From NCBI GenBank assembly GCA_947650365.1, contig OX393555.1, positions 81,287,995 through 81,351,994 of the forward strand: DNA of 64,000 nucleotides. The letters are read 5' to 3'. The translations under genes and the position numbers were made by a program. Positions within the stretch are counted from its first letter, which is position 1. Each line of letters begins with the position of its first letter. Positions 61,523-64,000 of this stretch are shown here, one piece after another. Source of the DNA: Chamaelirium japonicum. Lineage: Eukaryota > Streptophyta > Magnoliopsida > Liliales > Melanthiaceae. The notes under the pieces are model-generated. The model saw only the letters and a program-made list of their open reading frames with translations. It made no database searches and had not been told where the DNA came from.

Positions 61523-63252
61523 CTATTTGGTTATTCGACTTGCTCGACCAGCCTTGTCTAGGATGTCTTTAAGTGGGTGCTCTGAGATGATGGTAATCGG
61601 ATGGGAGACAAAATTGGGTTGAAGACGTCGTGATGCGGTGAGCAAGGCTAGTATGACCTTCTTAATCTTTGAATATCGTGTCTCTACCAAGGGAAGTGTA
61701 TGACTAATGTAGTAGACCGGATATTCAATGCCTTCTTTTCTACTGACCAAGACCACACTGATTGCTTGATCAGTGACGGTAAGATAGAGCCAGAGATCTT
61801 CCTTTGGGAGCGGAGTTGTCAAAATAGGAGTACGCACGAGATAATTTTTGGCATCTTGAAAATCTTGTTCGCAATTTGTACTCCATCCAAAGGTATCTGC
61901 TTTTCGTAACTTGTCGAAGAGCGGTTTTAACTTGTCGAAAGATTTCGAGATGAATGATTGAGGGCAGCTAATCTTCCAGTGAGGCATTGAACTTACTTCC
62001 GATTGGTAGGCGATGGCATGTCGAGGATAGATCGAATTTGGTCGGGGTTGGCTTCAATGCCTCTCCTGGTCACAAGGTGACCCAGGAACAGGAATTTACC
62101 CGATTAAACATCGAAGGCACATTTGGCTGGGTTGAGCTTCATGCGGTATTTTCGAAGGATTTGAAACATCTCTGCTAGATCGGAGAAGTGGCTCTCCCGA
62201 TTGGGACTTTTGGTGAGTAGATCATCGACATAGACTTCAGCGTTGCGGCCGATTTGTTATTCGAACATCTTCGTGACTAGCCTTTGATAGGTCGATCCAG
62301 TATTTTTAAGGCTGAATGGCATTACGTTATAGCAGTAGAGACCTTGGTCTATCATGAAATATGTCTTCTCTTGATCGTCCGGATGTAGCGGGATTTGATT
62401 ATACCCAGAGTATCCGTCCATGAAAGATAGGAGCTCGTGGCCAGTAGTGGCGTCAACGAGTCTATCTATCCTTGGCATAGGGAATGGGTCTTTAGGGCAA
62501 GCCCTGTTGAGGTTAGTGAAGTTGATGCAGACCCTGATTTTGCTATTCTTCTTAGGGACAGCGACTATGTTGGAGATCCAAGTAGGGTACTCTACTTCAC
62601 GAATGAAGCCTGCTGCGAGTAGCTTATTAATCTCCTCATGAACTGCAGCTTATTGTTCTGGTCAGATTGTGCGTGGTTTTTGTTTGATGAGCTTCACTCC
62701 TTCTTTGATTGCATGCCGGTGACAAGCATCCTCCGAGTTGATCCTGGGCATGTCTTCGAAACACCAGGCGAAGACGTCAATGTTGGATTGAAGGAAGAAT
62801 ACCATGTCTCGCGCTTCTGTGTCGCTGAGACCGGTACCGATGAAGGTTTCTCGAGGGAGATCTCCACTGCCGATGTTGATTGGAATGATTTCTTTTATTG
62901 AGGGTGAGGTCTCCTATTCGATTGGCGGAGGTTTGGACAGTGGGATCTCCTTTGGTTGCTATCTTGAAGAAGGACCAGCTTCAATTCTTGGTTGCTTCGG
63001 GGGGACAAGATTTATTCGGCGATCTATTTTTGCAGTTGTCGCTTCGCAAGATCGCCCAATTTGTTGATCTCCTCGGATGCAGACGATACCCTCTCTTGTT
63101 GCAAATTTAAGGAGTTGGTAGTAGGAGGAGGATATAGCATTGATCTGGTGGAGGAAAGGCCGCCCCAGGATAATATTGTAACTGGACGTTCCTTCGACAA
63201 CGGCGACTCTTACGGAGACTCGAGTCTCTCGACTGAGGTCGAGGGTGAATCT
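61523..63252 (-). pseudogene. Reverse transcriptase and gypsy RNase H, decayed
   Basis: RT motifs occur in order: INKLLAAGFIREVEYPTW, RVCINFTNLNRACPKDPFP, SFMDGYSGYNQIPLHPDD (62,380-62,430, first catalytic Asp), MPFSLKNTGSTYQR and YVDD at 62,221-62,232 (the catalytic Asp pair). Gypsy RNase H follows: LWLYLTVTDQAISVVLV ... PVYYISHTL ... ETRYSKIKK. The usual catalytic Asp near its start reads as TVTD. In-frame stops lie at 62,959-62,961, 62,914-62,916, 62,662-62,664, 62,650-62,652, 62,257-62,259, 62,104-62,106, 61,993-61,995 and 61,523-61,525. One base appears lost near 61,951-61,960, shifting the frame before FISKSFDKLKPLF. It cannot make a working enzyme. Confidence 0.88.
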
Positions 63253-64000
63253 CTATTCGTCTATTGTTATGCTCTGCTCCCCGTTGAAGTCCGTGATCAC
63301 CGTCGGGACAACTTCGAGGCTTGTATATTTATATCCCAGGCGCTTGAAGTAGTCTGAGAACGTAATGATAGAGCTTCCGGTGTCGATGAGGATGCGGTTG
63401 ATGGTGCTCCCATCGATGAGCTTCAGGACTAGGGGGTCCCGATATGGAGTATGGACTCCTTGAAGATCAGAGTCGTTGAAGATGATAGATGGCCAAGTTA
63501 GGCCTTTGATAGGTTTTTCAATCCAGGTGTCTTCTTTGTTTGCTGCAGAGCGAATATTGAATATGCGTCGCACTTGCCGATCGACTTCTTTCCCTGTCAG
63601 TGTTTGATTGTGCAACGCTCTGTGAATACCGAAGATGTTAGCACGCACAGCGATAGGTGATTGATCGGTAGATATTTGGTGGATCCAGCAAGCTTCTTTT
63701 CCTTTCACCGAAGGTCGACGTTGATCTTGTCCGCCTTTGATGAACTCCTGGAGATGGCCTTCTTGTAGCAGATCCTCCAGATGGTACCTCAGCCGGTAGC
63801 ATTGATCGGTAGAAGGGCCATGACTGTGATAAAAATCGCAGTAGACCGTTTTATCAGCTGTGACCTTGGTATCAGACTGTAAAGGATTCAGCATTCGGAG
63901 GAATTCCTGATATTGAATTTGCTCGAGAATCTGTTCGATCGGTAGAGTCCAATCCGTTAATATAGTCTTCTTCGGAGGCGATCTACATCTGTCATTCCTT
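63253..64000 (-). pseudogene. gag C-terminal part and aspartic protease of a Tat-like gypsy element
   Basis: One frame stays open from the right edge to a TAG at 63,253-63,255. It begins within gag; a Met codon at 63,892-63,894 is internal. The gag tail has the Cys/His pattern YCDFYHSHG...DQCYRL (about 63,790-63,843) and then EDLLQEGHLQEFI, as in plant Tat-type gag. Protease follows: LIDGSTINRILIDTGSS, with the catalytic DTGSS at 63,370-63,384. Past the stop the frame resumes with FTLDLS and IILGRPFL (about 63,155-63,185), the C-terminal protease signature. The protein would process the polyprotein in the virus-like particle. Lack of stops over 745 nt contrasts with the rest of pol. Confidence 0.85.

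Larger units (their letters stand above)
60659..64000 (-). mobile_element. Truncated Ty3/gypsy retrotransposon, Tat-like
   Basis: The minus strand encodes, from the right edge leftwards, a gag tail, protease, reverse transcriptase, gypsy RNase H, a second archaeal-type RNase H and the linker that precedes integrase. A second RNase H after the first is the mark of the plant Tat lineage of Ty3/gypsy. Base composition is balanced, unlike the AT-rich array. The element runs off the right edge, so its 5' LTR is not visible. Integrase and the 3' LTR are absent because the array begins at 60,658. Confidence 0.92.

Noticed and set aside
62437-63357. Plus-strand open frames over the gypsy region
   Set aside because: They are antisense shadows of the RT and protease coding sequence, which has the recognisable motifs on the minus strand.
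60659-64000. Endogenous pararetrovirus rather than a gypsy element
   Set aside because: The Tat-type gag tail, the order protease-RT-RNase H followed by a second archaeal-type RNase H, and a pre-integrase linker are gypsy features; no movement protein or viral coat signature is seen.

Overview
The window reads as nuclear DNA of a flowering plant, from a heterochromatic, repeat-only region. The evidence is a decayed Ty3/gypsy polyprotein of the plant Tat type at the right end and, in the rest, a degenerate array carrying plant-style TATA boxes, telo-boxes and a primer-binding-like site that fits a plant tRNA-Ile. I cannot name the species. No intact host gene, rRNA, tRNA or CRISPR array was found.

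Positions 1-60,658 are one complex repeat array. Its modules are: (A) a ~168-bp LTR-like block with TG...CA ends, a telo-box, TATAAATA and, directly after the terminal CA, a 14-nt site CGTTATCAGCACGA; (B) a GA-rich purine tract of about 80-110 nt; (C) a ~75-nt conserved block containing CCACGGGTATAGGTGTGAAG; (D) a short AATATAATTAAAT linker; and (S) AT-rich spacers of 0.1-0.9 kb. Modules occur on both strands and switch orientation every few hundred bases, usually inside the purine/pyrimidine tract.

Above this lies a second level of order. Block X occurs three times: X1 at about 2,175-13,400 (homology to X3 runs on to ~13,820), X2 at about 30,185-39,790 in the same orientation, and X3 at about 53,266-60,658 inverted. 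Block Y occurs at about 24,540-29,880 and as a near-continuous run at about 40,630-44,450, 44,450-50,610 and 50,610-53,265. Stretches 1-2,174 and 13,400-23,665 are the same modules without a large partner that I could find here.

From 60,659 to the right edge lies a Ty3/gypsy gag-pol on the minus strand, entering at the right edge within gag. Gag tail, protease, reverse transcriptase, gypsy RNase H and a second archaeal-type RNase H are recognisable in order. It carries 14 in-frame stops and one frameshift. It ends abruptly before integrase, exactly where the array begins.

The main proposal is that the array grew from a short-LTR (TRIM-like or Copia-like) retroelement that became a satellite with higher-order structure, carrying many promoter-like blocks facing both ways. 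All alignments were made by eye; identities and full boundaries need computation.
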